From: Coemansia sp. RSA 487
Lineage: Eukaryota; Kickxellomycota; Kickxellomycetes; Kickxellales; Kickxellaceae
Assembly (NCBI GenBank): GCA_027577595.1
Contig: JANBRJ010000005.1
Location: forward strand, 186,001-250,000
Length of the DNA: 64,000 bases
Reading direction: 5' to 3'
A model generated the notes under the pieces. It was given only the letters and a program-made list of their open reading frames with translations, made no database searches and had not been told where the DNA came from. This document shows positions 1 to 9,697 of the stretch, one piece after another; the stretch's first letter is position 1; each line of letters opens with the position of its first letter. The position numbers and the translations under genes are program-made.

Positions 1-662
1 ACATGTGAGCTTGTTTATGTATTATTAATTACTGCATTTGGAGGCATTTGCATCAGCTGGAGATTTTTTTTCGCTCTAGCCTTTATTTTTTAACCGTCCA
101 AGCTTTTTTTTAATGCTTCCGCCATTCATTTTACTATTGTCTCTGGCTGCCAAATTAATTTACTTTGTCGGGCTATTGTGGAATCAGGGCTGGATGTTTT
201 AATTCCATCTTTTGCGGATAGTAACATGGCATGGTTATGTCATTTCACATGTATGTGCTCTAGCACATATCTTGACATCACTTAATCGTTAATTCGGAAT
301 GTCAATGTTGCACTGCCTCGCCTTAAACGCCAGCCAAAAACGTGTAATTTATGCGCAAATTGCTTACATATTTCTGTTGTGCATTTGCGAGAGATGTGTT
401 TTTCTCCACTCTTCTTGTGGGCCATGAAATGGATAGTTTTTTTCGAGTTCTATTTAGAATCGTTCTCTGACAACTTTCCTACCTTTATTTCTCCCTCACT
501 CTACAATACAGGCGCGCGAATTGCAATTAAAGCAAACAGATAATTTAATATGCTATCCGTGTGCACAACTTACATTAATTTTTTTTTGCATTTTTCAATT
601 GTGGTGATCTAATTGTCATGTTCAACATTTTCCTATTGTGTTATGCTGGTGACTATTTGTAG
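1..662 (+). other. Non-coding, probably intron of the NAE1/ULA1 gene
   Basis: AT-rich sequence with no convincing coding frame. It ends in an acceptor-like TTTGTAG (656-662) directly before the first recognisable NAE1 codons. A GTGAGC donor-like hexamer lies at 5-10, so most of it may be a single intron of about 650 nt, long for this window where other introns are 128-323 nt. A small exon inside cannot be excluded. Confidence 0.5.
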
Positions 663-1415
663 TTCAACCGCAGATTCTGGCTACTGGCAAATGCCCTGCG
701 TAGGTACGTGGCATCGGACTACGCTGAAGGAAAGCTTCCTCTGTCGGGGACCATTCCAGACATGAAGGCCGATACCATGGGGTACATTGCGCTACAAAAG
801 GTTTTCAAGAGCAAGGCCGATCAAGACAAGCGCCAGCTTGCAAAGCATGTAGCCCGTGTTCTAGAGGAGGCGCATCTTCCATCCGACTACTTCTCGCAAG
901 AGGAGATTGACGTCTTTTGTAAAAACGCCAACAAACTCCGCTTGAAACGTATGTCTGCCGTGCATGACGAGCATGCAAACGGACCAGAAAACTTGAGTAT
1001 GCTAGAGATAAACGGCGCTCTGAACCATTATGTACTTTTCCGTGCATCGGCCGAATTCTTTGCCAAAAATTCTAGATATCCTGGCGCGCCAGCCCTAAAC
1101 TCTATGGACAAGGAATCCCTGGTTGCTAACGATCTAAACGCGCTTGTCGACTCAGATACGATCGAGCTTTCAGCCATTGCCAAGGACCTCCTGGCCAAGT
1201 GGAAAGGTAGCAATGACGGTGAGGGTTCTGTCCCTGCGGATATGGTTACCGAATTTGCGCGTTCTGGGTTTAGCGAGCTGCACAACATTGCCTCGGTAAG
1301 CGGCGGAGTCATTGCTCAGGAAGCAATCAAGCTTATAACCCACCAGTATGTGCCTGGAAACAACACCTTTATCTTTGATGGCATTCAGGGCCGTCTCCTT
1401 ACTGCCAAAGTTTAG
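663..1415 (+). CDS. ULA1: NEDD8-activating enzyme E1 regulatory subunit (NAE1/ULA1), C-terminal part
   Basis: Regulatory half of the heterodimeric E1 that activates NEDD8/Rub1 for cullin neddylation. The exon opens after an AG at 661-662 with FWLLANALRRYVASDY, the family's FWxLAxAL...FV block, followed by the conserved LPLSGTIPDM segment. It ends with SVSGGVIAQEAIKLIT and NNTFIFDG, which match the family's GGxxAQExIKxIT and NNTYIY C-terminus. Roughly the last 250 residues are present and the upstream exons lie outside the window. No ATG exists at this start because it is an internal exon. The stop (TAG, 1413-1415) is 91 bp from the stop of the convergent PLC-like gene. Confidence 0.9.
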   Translation, partial: FNRRFWLLANALRRYVASDYAEGKLPLSGTIPDMKADTMGYIALQKVFKSKADQDKRQLAKHVARVLEEAHLPSDYFSQEEIDVFCKNANKLRLKRMSAVHDEHANGPENLSMLEINGALNHYVLFRASAEFFAKNSRYPGAPALNSMDKESLVANDLNALVDSDTIELSAIAKDLLAKWKGSNDGEGSVPADMVTEFARSGFSELHNIASVSGGVIAQEAIKLITHQYVPGNNTFIFDGIQGRLLTAKV

Positions 1416-1506
1416 CAATTCTAACTCTGCCCTTTCTCTCTTTTCTCAGTCTGAGAACATCAAATGTATTTTGACCAAACGTAAACTAAAAAGTCGGAAC
1501 GCAACA

Positions 1507-2613
1507 TTAGGAAAGCCCATTGGCCATGTCCACAGCTTTGAATATACCGCCGTCGCCAATGTCGTAGTAGTCCAGGGTAATGTAGTTGAACACCCGACCA
1601 CCCCATGTCGATTTGCAAACGTCCAGATGGGCCGACAGCGACTTTAATGTGTTGTAGCCATGCTCCTCGACCTGGGTGGGATTTATTGGCGAGTCGATGT
1701 TCTTGCCAGCGACAGTGACACGATTGTACACGAAATGGTTGAGAACCAGCAGATCTCTTGGGATGCCATCATGGGGCCTGTCCTGGTTGCACGGGAACGA
1801 CTTTACAGGATTGATGTTAGAATAGGGGATCTCGACAACGTATTCCCACTCGGGCAGAATGTACGGCACAACCGATGTATCTGCATTGTCATCCATAAAG
1901 ACAACCAGCCTTTGGTTCTTTTCGATCAGCTCAGCAAGCGTCGGCCACGGGTATCCGTTGTGCAAGGTACGTGGGGTAAACGCGGGAGCGTATGCGTATT
2001 TGTCGAGCCCGGCTTGTTCGAAGCTGGGACTCAGCTGGTCAGGAGTAAATCCACTGACGTTTTCAATGATAAATGTGACGACCTCGCGTGGATTGGCGTC
2101 CATGAAGCTTTTAAACACCTTGAGCGAGTCCACTAGTCTGCCCTTGTCTATCAAGACACATGACTCGTGGCACAAGTGCACGCTGCCTATCGGGTCCTCT
2201 CGCTTGTGTTGCAGTTTGCGCGAGAATATGCTTGTGAATTGGTCGATAACGCTGCCGATGATTCCGCCTACGCCTTCGCTGTTAGAGCTGGTGCTGTTGT
2301 TGTCGCCGTGGTCCGAGTAGGAGCGCACAACGTCGAGCATGAATGCGCGGACCCCATCGTCCAGCTGCTCTTGGATTGTGCGTGCCTGGTTCAGCACCAG
2401 GTAGTCCTCGGGTGGCGGGTACGAGTATGCATTGTGCGTGCATGCAAAGCTCACGTTATTATATTTCCTAGAGCACAGCTCTGCGTGACCATTGCAGAGC
2501 TGGTTGTTCGAGCTGCCTGGTTGCTGCTGCGGTATTGCCGAGACCATGGTCTGCCCCAACCCAACAACCGTGCAGAACAAAATCCTGGAAACCGCAGTTC
2601 GATTAACAAGCAT
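1507..2613 (-). CDS. Secreted PLC-like phosphodiesterase (PI-PLC X-like TIM barrel)
   Basis: 368 aa from ATG at 2613; an upstream TTG in the same frame is not used. A hydrophobic N-terminus (residues about 8-26) reads as a signal peptide, so secretion or wall/surface location is likely. The segment NVSFACTHNAYSY and the later DDGVRAFMLDV correspond to the first barrel strands and the catalytic-His/metal region of fungal PLC-like phosphodiesterases. SVHLCHESC, REVVTFIIENVSG and RLVVFMDDNAD are further barrel strands typical of the family. The fungal members are mostly uncharacterised and the substrate (phosphoinositide, GPI or other phosphodiester) cannot be told. N-glycosylation sequons are present (for example NVS, NNST). 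The stop is TAA at 1507-1509. Confidence 0.8.
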   Translation of the reverse strand: MLVNRTAVSRILFCTVVGLGQTMVSAIPQQQPGSSNNQLCNGHAELCSRKYNNVSFACTHNAYSYPPPEDYLVLNQARTIQEQLDDGVRAFMLDVVRSYSDHGDNNSTSSNSEGVGGIIGSVIDQFTSIFSRKLQHKREDPIGSVHLCHESCVLIDKGRLVDSLKVFKSFMDANPREVVTFIIENVSGFTPDQLSPSFEQAGLDKYAYAPAFTPRTLHNGYPWPTLAELIEKNQRLVVFMDDNADTSVVPYILPEWEYVVEIPYSNINPVKSFPCNQDRPHDGIPRDLLVLNHFVYNRVTVAGKNIDSPINPTQVEEHGYNTLKSLSAHLDVCKSTWGGRVFNYITLDYYDIGDGGIFKAVDMANGLS

Positions 2614-3265
2614 TGTAAGTAGCAATTAGGTAAGAATGGACGATAAATTAATTTACAAGTAAAGAGAAGATACCTAGAAGTAGGCGGATGTTGAGAAAGC
2701 GCTGGTCTTTGACTGCTTCCTTTATATTTCTGCTTACTGCCTTTTTTCTGTCGGTTTTTCTTTAAGCAAGAGAAGCAAAGGGAAATTTCACCTTCCTTTT
2801 TCTTCTGTTTTTAGCGCACTTTGTGGCAAAGATAAGAAAGAAATTTCTTGGAAAAGCATTATCAGCCTATGTCTTGCGTTTAGTGGCATTCATTATGTAA
2901 AACAAAAAACAAGTGTAAAGTCCGTTTTATCACACGATGGCGCAGCATGTTGCTCAGAAGATACAATGCACATTAACTACGTGCGTGCCATTCAAACATA
3001 CAATAATTGGTCACATACCCAACATACAAGTGATGTGTAAATGTGAATATTCCATCAGCAACCAAAACCAATGGCAACGTGCCACTAGTAAGGGAGCTAC
3101 TGAATATTAAATTCAAGTAATTGTCACCTGCTGACATGTCAGCTAGCCGAAATAAAATATAGTAGCATTTTGTTTGCTTTTATTCTGAAAGTATGTAAAA
3201 AAAAAAGTATAGTATGCTGGCTTGGTGCATCCAATTTCATTTTTGGAAGAATTAAAGCAACAGCA
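2614..3265. other. Intergenic, promoter of the PLC-like gene and 3' flank of the carboxypeptidase
   Basis: AT-rich, no coding potential seen. T-rich tracts at 2740-2830 lie upstream of the minus-strand PLC-like start. Confidence 0.6.
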
Positions 3266-4819
3266 CTAGTAGAACGGCTTGTTATTAATCCAGCGGTTGA
3301 CCATGTCCAGCGAGGCTTCCGGCTGGTCATAGGGCACCATGTGGCCAGCGCCGAACACACGGACAAACGAAAAGTTCTTGTAGGTGCGTGCATCGCCTGC
3401 TGCCTTTCCATCGCCCACAACCCAGCTGTGATCTTTCGCATTGGCGAAGGATGGCTTTCCGCTCCACTCGAGCTCCTCAGCCCACGCCTTGTTGCCATAC
3501 CAGTTGCAGATAAAGTCGGCGTCACCAGCATAGATGAGTACGCGGATGCCAGCCTCTAGCAGGGGTGGGATCTCATGAACGTAGGGTTTCATCCAATCGC
3601 CTGACATTACGTAAGCAGAATAAACCTTCTGCGAGCAGCCCTCGAACTTTGTGACATCGGAGCCAAGCTCCTTTTGCACTTCGGGACGGTTTAGGAAGGT
3701 GCCAATGTCCCCCAGGATTGGGTAGCACAGGTTGTTGCCCTCGCAAGGGGCACGCACGTCGTATGGGTTGGCCCCAGACCGCTGATATTTGACAAGCATA
3801 CTGTTGCAGTATGTCGTGGCCGGCAAGCAAGCAAGCGTGTTCTGCCACTTGTAGCATGCCTCAATCAGGCGCGCACACGTCGGGTATGTGCTGTCCATAT
3901 CGTCGCACTCCTTCTGCTTAAGCACGGGCGGGTAGGTCGAGTTGCACGCCATCTTCGAGTAGTACTTGTACTGCACAAGAGGATCGGTAAGTCCGTTTCC
4001 GATACCAATGCTGGTGAGCGGGAGCACGCGCTTCTCCTTCTCGCTAAGAGTCAGCGTGTTGAGCGCCATCTTGTTGGCGAACTCGAGATTGGATTCGTGG
4101 ATAGCCTTCGCGGTGGCCGGCACGTAATGGCCAGCATACGACTCACCAAACACGTGGAGCTCGCTCTTTGAGTACTCTGGGAACGAGTGGTAGAAGAGCT
4201 GGAGGAAGTTGTTGACGTCCTTGCCCGAATCTATCGAGTTGGAAACGCTCTTGCCGTAAGAGTAGCCGACATTCAGAGGCTGGTCCAGGAAGATGACATG
4301 CGCCTGGTCATCCCACCCGTACTTGTGGTACGATACGGTCTTGCCGCCCTTGTCAACACGGCATGGCCCAAACTCCATCAGAACCCCAGTAAACGAGGAG
4401 CAACCGGGACCACCACTCATCCACAGAATGATGGGGGCATCCTCGCGCTTGACGTTGCGGGCCTCAAAGAACCAGAAGAAAAAATGTCTGTCTTTATCCG
4501 TGTCCAGGTATCCGCTATACTGGGTGGCATTTGTGTTGCAGATATTTGGCTGCTTGATGCGCAACTGGTAGTTTGGCAGAGCATCCATCGTCGCAATGCG
4601 GCTCCACTTTGAATCACTGATCATGTCGGCTGATGCAAAGCGGGGTGGAGGCAGGGACGAACTGTCTGGCGAAAACACGTTGGAGAGCAAGTTGTGGTGC
4701 GGAAGGAACGGATGCTGCTGGGTTGGCGATGCAGAGGCAGCAGTTGCAAGAATAAGACCTGCCACAGCAAGTGACGTGCCAAGCAGCTTGCTGCCAAAGC
4801 GGCTGTTGCAGAGCTTCAT
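3266..4819 (-). CDS. PRC1: Serine carboxypeptidase, CPY/S10 family
   Basis: 517 aa from ATG 4819 (an in-frame TTG nine bases upstream is rejected). A signal peptide spans about residues 8-31, followed by a Pro/His-rich propeptide to about residue 65, as in vacuolar carboxypeptidase Y. Catalytic triad is visible: Ser in GESYAG (about residue 227), Asp in YAGDADFICNW (about 435), His in GAGHMVPY (about 493). The oxyanion block is WMSGGPGCSS rather than the usual WLNGGPGCSS. The FICNW substrate-recognition segment is exactly CPY-like. Expected role: vacuolar or secreted C-terminal exopeptidase. PRC1 is used as family name; a secreted paralogue is possible. Confidence 0.93.
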   Translation of the reverse strand: MKLCNSRFGSKLLGTSLAVAGLILATAASASPTQQHPFLPHHNLLSNVFSPDSSSLPPPRFASADMISDSKWSRIATMDALPNYQLRIKQPNICNTNATQYSGYLDTDKDRHFFFWFFEARNVKREDAPIILWMSGGPGCSSFTGVLMEFGPCRVDKGGKTVSYHKYGWDDQAHVIFLDQPLNVGYSYGKSVSNSIDSGKDVNNFLQLFYHSFPEYSKSELHVFGESYAGHYVPATAKAIHESNLEFANKMALNTLTLSEKEKRVLPLTSIGIGNGLTDPLVQYKYYSKMACNSTYPPVLKQKECDDMDSTYPTCARLIEACYKWQNTLACLPATTYCNSMLVKYQRSGANPYDVRAPCEGNNLCYPILGDIGTFLNRPEVQKELGSDVTKFEGCSQKVYSAYVMSGDWMKPYVHEIPPLLEAGIRVLIYAGDADFICNWYGNKAWAEELEWSGKPSFANAKDHSWVVGDGKAAGDARTYKNFSFVRVFGAGHMVPYDQPEASLDMVNRWINNKPFY

Positions 4820-5231
4820 GGCAGGCAAGGTGCAGAAATAAGCAGAGTAAATAGGATAAGCGTGAAAAATATATAAATAGAATATAAAAAATGTGTTGTG
4901 ATGAAGAGAGACAAAGAGAGGGGCTTGAAAGAATGTGAAATGGAAAATGCCTTAATCACTCTTTGCTGTCACTGAATCTTGTTTGTGTGCCTTAACACTT
5001 GGCAGCATTGAAAGAGAGCAAGAAAGCTGCAAACGCCATGGGATTCTACATTTATGACAAGTGATGAATTTTTTCCCACACTCTGCAGACCGTTTGAACT
5101 GACCCTAATGGCACATATACAGTCTCTCATTTAGCGCGACAAACGTAATTTTTTATTTGGCTAACAAGGAAAATACACAAAATTCGCAACTCGATTGCAA
5201 AAGAAAAGAAAGCGGCTGCCCACCCTGAGTT
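4820..5231. other. Intergenic, carboxypeptidase promoter
   Basis: AT-rich. A TATA-like stretch (ATATATAAATAG, 4869-4880) lies about 50 bp upstream of the minus-strand carboxypeptidase start. No gene seen. Confidence 0.5.
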
Positions 5232-5696
5232 TTAAATTGGCACGAACTGGCTGTTGGGGATACCATTTGCACTCCGCGTGCCGGTGCCGCCAAGAATCGA
5301 CATGGTGACCTTGGACTGCTTCCTCACAGCCGCAATAAAATAGCACAGCGCAGCCAGAGTAACTGTAGCCGCTCCAATTGCTAGCACACCGCCGCCCTTG
5401 GCTAGCGACGACCACATAACAACTGCAAAGGCCAAGTACGCGACAAACCGCCACCAGTGGTTCTTGAGCCCACCAAACACCCTATCGACTGTCGGGCCAG
5501 TCGGGCATATTCTGAGTAGCAGCGGTATCTCGATGATAATGCAGATAGCTCCAAAGACTATTCCCAGAATAGAGTAGAGCACATGTGCGATAAACGTCAC
5601 GGCAGCAAGAACTATCAACAGCACACCAGACAAGAGTCCTAGAAGATGGCCATAAAGCGAAAAGTTCCCTGTTTTTACTTCCTCCACAAAGCCCAT
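5232..5696 (-). CDS. TVP18: Golgi membrane protein TVP18
   Basis: 154 aa, ATG at 5696. Four predicted membrane helices (about residues 18-38, 40-60, 85-103, 104-124). The opening MGFVEEVKTGNFSLYG, the IEIPLLLRICP segment and the PTGPTVDRVF loop match TVP18, the Tlg2-vesicle Golgi protein of fungi, related to the animal Flower/calcium-channel family. Length agrees with the family (150-170 aa). Expected in late Golgi/endosomal vesicles, function poorly defined. Transcribed in the same direction as the carboxypeptidase, about 410 bp apart. Confidence 0.9.
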   Translation of the reverse strand: MGFVEEVKTGNFSLYGHLLGLLSGVLLIVLAAVTFIAHVLYSILGIVFGAICIIIEIPLLLRICPTGPTVDRVFGGLKNHWWRFVAYLAFAVVMWSSLAKGGGVLAIGAATVTLAALCYFIAAVRKQSKVTMSILGGTGTRSANGIPNSQFVPI

Positions 5697-6524
5697 CTTG
5701 TTTTATTTTCGCGGTTTAATTTTCGTAATTGGAAGAGTATGAAAATAAATGAATTGAAAATGCAACTAGCAATGAAAGAATAAGAAAATAAATGCAAAAA
5801 GCGACAAAAATATCAAGGAAAGAAAGGGATAAAGCACTTTATATAAAACGACAAATCGGTTTATATCGCAGTTTTAGCAAGCGCCAAATGGACTTGCATC
5901 AGTCAAGCCTTTTTCGCCACAATTCCTTTATTTCTTCCTTTGCTGTTTTGCGTAAAGACAACTGCTTTTTTCTTTACCTTTGGACACGCCGAGAAAGAAG
6001 GAGTTGGCGTGAAAAGCAGTTGCCAAAGCGAGTAAAAAAAACCTAAAAAGTTGCATTCTCCTGAAGCCTTCAGTAATACAAGGCAGAAATTCAACGTGCT
6101 ACCAACTGTGTTGCTTTTGGACAGATGTGTTGGAGTAAACCAAGCTTGCCGAAGCTTGGCAACACCGCAATGTTGCACCTTAGTCTATTACACAAAGCCT
6201 ATCTGCGTGTGTACGCCTGGGACTGTGTCGTTTCCCATTTATAACAAAAGACAAACAGCCTTTTCTAGCAGAACAATTCATAAAACATGCATTTGTCGAA
6301 GGTTGCTAACGATAAAGTCACTAGTAATGCAATGTTGGGGAAGACTTCCCAGTAGATTACTTTTTCTGTTTGTCCTTTTTCACATAAACATATTTATGTT
6401 TGCTGTCTAGCTTATTTAAACTCTTGTCATCCAAATCCCTGCATTATTCACTTTATTTTCCAACATATCATACTTTTGCACCTATTGGCTTGCGCTGTCT
6501 ACTACAGCTGCTTTCACCCTGTGA
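5697..6524. other. AT-rich intergenic region
   Basis: No recognisable gene. Frames such as 6051-6410 (+) give low-complexity, Cys/Phe-rich translations without family features and are taken as chance. The composition turns more AT-rich toward 6,400. Confidence 0.5.
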
Positions 6525-7192
6525 CAAATAATATATTCACAAGTATGCTCTCTATTCATGATGTGTGCTCAAAAGGCAAAATTTGTATACCACGATACAA
6601 ATACAGTCATACATACAATTAATGAGATAAAGGATAGCGATACCTTCGAATCTGCTAGAGAAGCTATCAAAAAGAAAGTTTTGGAACTAAACCAATAACA
6701 ATGTCAAAAATAGAGATTTATAGGGTAGGCAAATTGAGCAGTAAGGTTACGGTGACAAAAAAGATATCAGACCATACAACTGCAGCAACTACGATATTTC
6801 ACGTTAACATTATAGAGGTATCGGTAAAGGGGCCTAATAGATATGCAAAAATATGTCTAATGCGAAATGATACCTTAGGCTGGGGATTGAAACGTGCAAA
6901 CTTTGATCCTAGTAAAAGAAAATGGTTCAAGGGTACAAAGCCTTTAAATGCAACTTCCACTGTAAAAAATAATCACATTAAGCATGGGAGTGAAATTACA
7001 TTTGTACCTTCTGGTAAATAACAAAGACATGCATCACACAAATATAAGATATATACACCATTTTTGTTTGAAGGAATTGTTGAAGAGTTGGATAAATATT
7101 TAATTGCTAAAGCTGGATCACAGTACCAATGTCAAGTGTCTATAATTGTAGAAAGATATGTGCAAAAAGAGAAAGAAAAATATCACGCTTAA
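6525..7192 (+). other. AT-rich cluster of three adjacent protein-like frames, origin unknown
   Basis: Three short, Lys/Ile/Asn-rich plus-strand frames follow each other in under 700 bp: 6558-6698 (46 aa, ATG start), 6701-7021 (106 aa, ATG start, 2 bp after the first stop) and 7025-7192 (55 codons, no ATG). All three have strongly A/T-ending codons and alternating charged/hydrophobic patterns typical of real protein, unlike the flanking host genes. The middle frame has a Trp/Gly segment (LGWGLKRANFDP, FKGTKPLN) and could be a beta-rich domain. I do not recognise the family. They may be small independent genes, spliced exons, or a decayed insertion of foreign AT-rich DNA. Confidence 0.35.
6701..7021 (+). 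CDS. Hypothetical 106-aa protein, AT-rich codon use
   Basis: ATG at 6701, stop TAA at 7019-7021. Basic, Lys/Thr/Asn-rich translation with no signal peptide and no membrane helix. Not recognised. Its base composition differs from the neighbouring housekeeping genes and matches the two small frames on either side, which suggests a common origin. Whether it is expressed cannot be told from sequence. Confidence 0.35.
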   Translation: MSKIEIYRVGKLSSKVTVTKKISDHTTAATTIFHVNIIEVSVKGPNRYAKICLMRNDTLGWGLKRANFDPSKRKWFKGTKPLNATSTVKNNHIKHGSEITFVPSGK

Positions 7193-7335
7193 ATCTTCAT
7201 TATAAAAAGGAGTTGCAAGGGCGGTAGGCTTTTAGACAAGAGAGAAGCTGCTGGCTTTTTGGCCATTCCAATTTTTCTTTTGTTTATTACATTTATTTTC
7301 TATATTTCTAAACTTTTTAAATTTTGACACACACT

Positions 7336-7968
7336 ATGGCACCACTTAATATTAGCGGAGAAAACAAGAAGGTGTTTTGGGAGTTTGCAAACAAGGTCCA
7401 AAGCAGAGCTATCAGACGCTTGTCCCCAACTCCTTTTGTTCTGTTTCTCTATAACTATGGACGTTGGTGGCATCGTGGTTTTGCCACAGTTGTTGGTATA
7501 TCAATTGCAGGTGTCAATCTTGGTTATATAACTAACCAGATTAACGCAGACGAGTGCCAATACAACAAGTCTATCATGGCCAGCGCACCATATGCATGCC
7601 GTATAATAAATATCCTGGCTGGTTTTGCTGCTGTAGCTATCGTTTGGAGATTCAGTAGACAGAAAAAGATCACTGGAAATGGCGATAGTAGCGAGGCTAA
7701 TAGCGGGGATAACAAGCAAGGATTACGTGCGCGGATACTAATGGACATCCCAATTATCTCTACATTTTTGATGGTCTGTGCTGCTACTTCAAATGATATC
7801 GTCACTTGGAAGATATTCTCAGATCCACAATCGTACACTCCAAGAGCTGGGCTGGGTGCTTGCTGTGTTTTCATTATAATATTCTGCATCGTGCATCTTA
7901 TTCTCTACACCAACCGAGAAAAGAGGCTTATATCAGAAGACATAAGGGAGTACGTAAACATTGAATGA
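7336..7968 (+). CDS. Orphan four-helix membrane protein
   Basis: 210 aa from ATG 7336, stop TGA 7966-7968. Hydrophobic stretches at about residues 45-62, 87-104, 137-153 and 172-190 suggest four transmembrane helices. Both ends are charged, and a polar Gly/Ser/Asn-rich loop lies between helices 2 and 3 (about residues 108-130). The N-terminal block RRLSPTPFVLFLYNYGRWWHRGF is probably juxtamembrane. The topology resembles MARVEL-like or other small four-TM proteins, but no family motif is recognised. Codon use is intermediate between the AT-rich cluster upstream and the host genes. A T-rich leader directly precedes the start. Confidence 0.6.
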   Translation: MAPLNISGENKKVFWEFANKVQSRAIRRLSPTPFVLFLYNYGRWWHRGFATVVGISIAGVNLGYITNQINADECQYNKSIMASAPYACRIINILAGFAAVAIVWRFSRQKKITGNGDSSEANSGDNKQGLRARILMDIPIISTFLMVCAATSNDIVTWKIFSDPQSYTPRAGLGACCVFIIIFCIVHLILYTNREKRLISEDIREYVNIE

Positions 7969-8280
7969 ATTGTCCTCTTTCTTTTTGTCTTTTGGTCTTT
8001 CTAGTTCTATCATATGCTCTAATTATAATATTTGTGCATTCTTTTATTTAATGAGGTGAAAGAGCCTGGTGGCGATGGTGCGACCGAGATTACATTTGGA
8101 TAGTGTTTTCTTGTTGGCATTTTCCGCAATTACCACTTTCTGCCCATAGTTTAGCTTATGCTTAGTTTAAAAAGGCAAGCAAACTTCGTGCAATGATCTT
8201 TCTCGTGGAAAAAGAGGCACACTCTCGACAATATCTCACTTTCATCTTCAGTGTACTTGGCTTCTATAGCAATAAATAAA
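7969..8280. other. Intergenic, ERG28 promoter
   Basis: T-rich; no coding potential seen. It holds the 3' flank of the four-TM gene and the ERG28 promoter. Confidence 0.5.
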
Positions 8281-8688
8281 ATGCTCGACGCACTGCTCAC
8301 GCTTCCGGAAGGCGGACTCCCAAAGTTTATCTGGCTCTCGGCAGTCTTTTCCGTGTTCAACACAGTGCAGTGCATGGTGTCGCCGCTGGGAATGACGCGC
8401 AAGATATACTCGCACCAGCCGCACCAAGTGACACCGCTTACATCGCATGTGTTTGCAGCATGGACGGCGCTTTCGGCTATTCTGCGCTACAAGTGCGCGT
8501 TCAACATGGCCGACCCACTGATCTATGACTTGACTTTCTGGTCATACGTGATCGCTGGCACTCACTTTACGTCGGAGATCATTGCATTCAAGACCGTCAG
8601 GTTCCCAGGCCCAGTCATCTCAACCTTCTGTGTCGCGCTTACTTCGATCATCTGGATGGTGAAGGACCGCGATCTCTACATTCACTAG
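8281..8688 (+). CDS. ERG28: Ergosterol biosynthesis scaffold protein Erg28
   Basis: 135 aa from ATG 8281 (an in-frame GTG at 8251 is not needed). ER membrane scaffold that tethers the sterol C-4 demethylation enzymes (Erg25/26/27). Diagnostic segments: FNTVQCMVSPLGMTRKIYS, VTPLTSHVFAAWTALSAILR, PLIYDLTFWSYVIAGTHF and a final WMVKDRDLYIH, each matching the Erg28 family. Four hydrophobic segments span about residues 15-32, 52-70, 80-100 and 110-126. Length is normal for the family (about 130-150 aa). It converges on the WKF-domain gene with a 70-bp gap. Confidence 0.95.
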   Translation: MLDALLTLPEGGLPKFIWLSAVFSVFNTVQCMVSPLGMTRKIYSHQPHQVTPLTSHVFAAWTALSAILRYKCAFNMADPLIYDLTFWSYVIAGTHFTSEIIAFKTVRFPGPVISTFCVALTSIIWMVKDRDLYIH

Positions 8689-8758
8689 TTTAAACATTTT
8701 AGCTTTTACATTCAAGGAATAAAAATAACAACAATATGCTAAATGCGACAAGATAAAG

Positions 8759-9697
8759 CTAGTGGTTCCTATCCGCTTTCTTTTCCCTTTTAGCCTTTGT
8801 TTTCTCCTCCCGTTTGGCCTTCCTTTCCTTCTTCCTCTCTTTCTTGGCCGCCTTTTCGGCCTTCTTTTTCGCCTTCTCCTCCTTCTTTAGCCTCCTCTCT
8901 TTGTCTTTCCTTTCTTTCTTTGATTTCTTTTTGGGCGTTTCTTCCTCCGACGAGCTTTCGTCACTGTCGTCACCGTCATCACTGTCATCGCTGTCGTCGT
9001 CCTTGCGCTTTCTCTTATCGTTTTCGCTCATGCTGTTTCTTGGTTCGTATTCCTGCTTAGGCTGCTCGCTAAGCGCCTTTATGATCCGTTTGGCGCGCTG
9101 ACATGTGGATTCAGAGACATCCACGGTGCCGGATTCCTGATCAGCAGCCTGGGCGGGGTCCTCGTCTTCCTTCGACTCCTTGCCATCGTCCGTCTTCGCA
9201 TTGGTGGAAGGATCGGCCAGCTTTGGCGTCTGAGCCTGAGCCCTGACTTTCTTGTTTGCCTTGGCCTCGCCCTTAGTCACATGCGACGGCAGCATACCCA
9301 GAGCGCGCGATCGCCGGGACTTTGCGGCATCGCTGCTATTGTTGGCAAGCATCGGGTCGATTATAAGTTTGGCGTCGTCTATCATACTGGTGCGCAGGGC
9401 ATCGCCTTTAGAGTGCGCCAAGTAGTCGACAGCAATATCGAAGATATCGGCGGGCACAAAAGAATCAATGTAAATGTGCTGCACGATCCACCGCTGCTTG
9501 GCGGAATTAAACTTCCAGTTGTCGCGGTCCTCGGCCCACTGCTTGAGGTAGCTGTGTGCGTTATTGCGGGTCTGGTCAAACCCGCTGCGTTCCTGTTTCT
9601 GCTTCTCGCGCTGTGCTTGGCGGATCTCGGCGGCGGTCTTGCGTTTGGTGGGCTTTGTCTCGGTTGCCGTTTTTGTGTCTTCTGCGTCCTTTGCCAT
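8759..9697 (-). CDS. WKF-domain protein (C7orf50-like)
   Basis: 312 aa, ATG at 9697. Residues about 45-110 hold the WKF domain, with Trp54 and the block NWKFNSAKQRWIVQHIYID, as in human C7orf50 and related fungal proteins that localise to the nucleolus. The C-terminal third is an acidic Asp/Ser run followed by a long Lys/Arg/Glu helix (about residues 240-312), typical of ribosome-biogenesis or RNA-binding factors. Exact function is unknown; a nucleolar role is inferred from the family and the basic tail. It diverges from TOM22 across about 450 bp. Confidence 0.85.
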   Translation of the reverse strand: MAKDAEDTKTATETKPTKRKTAAEIRQAQREKQKQERSGFDQTRNNAHSYLKQWAEDRDNWKFNSAKQRWIVQHIYIDSFVPADIFDIAVDYLAHSKGDALRTSMIDDAKLIIDPMLANNSSDAAKSRRSRALGMLPSHVTKGEAKANKKVRAQAQTPKLADPSTNAKTDDGKESKEDEDPAQAADQESGTVDVSESTCQRAKRIIKALSEQPKQEYEPRNSMSENDKRKRKDDDSDDSDDGDDSDESSSEEETPKKKSKKERKDKERRLKKEEKAKKKAEKAAKKERKKERKAKREEKTKAKREKKADRNH

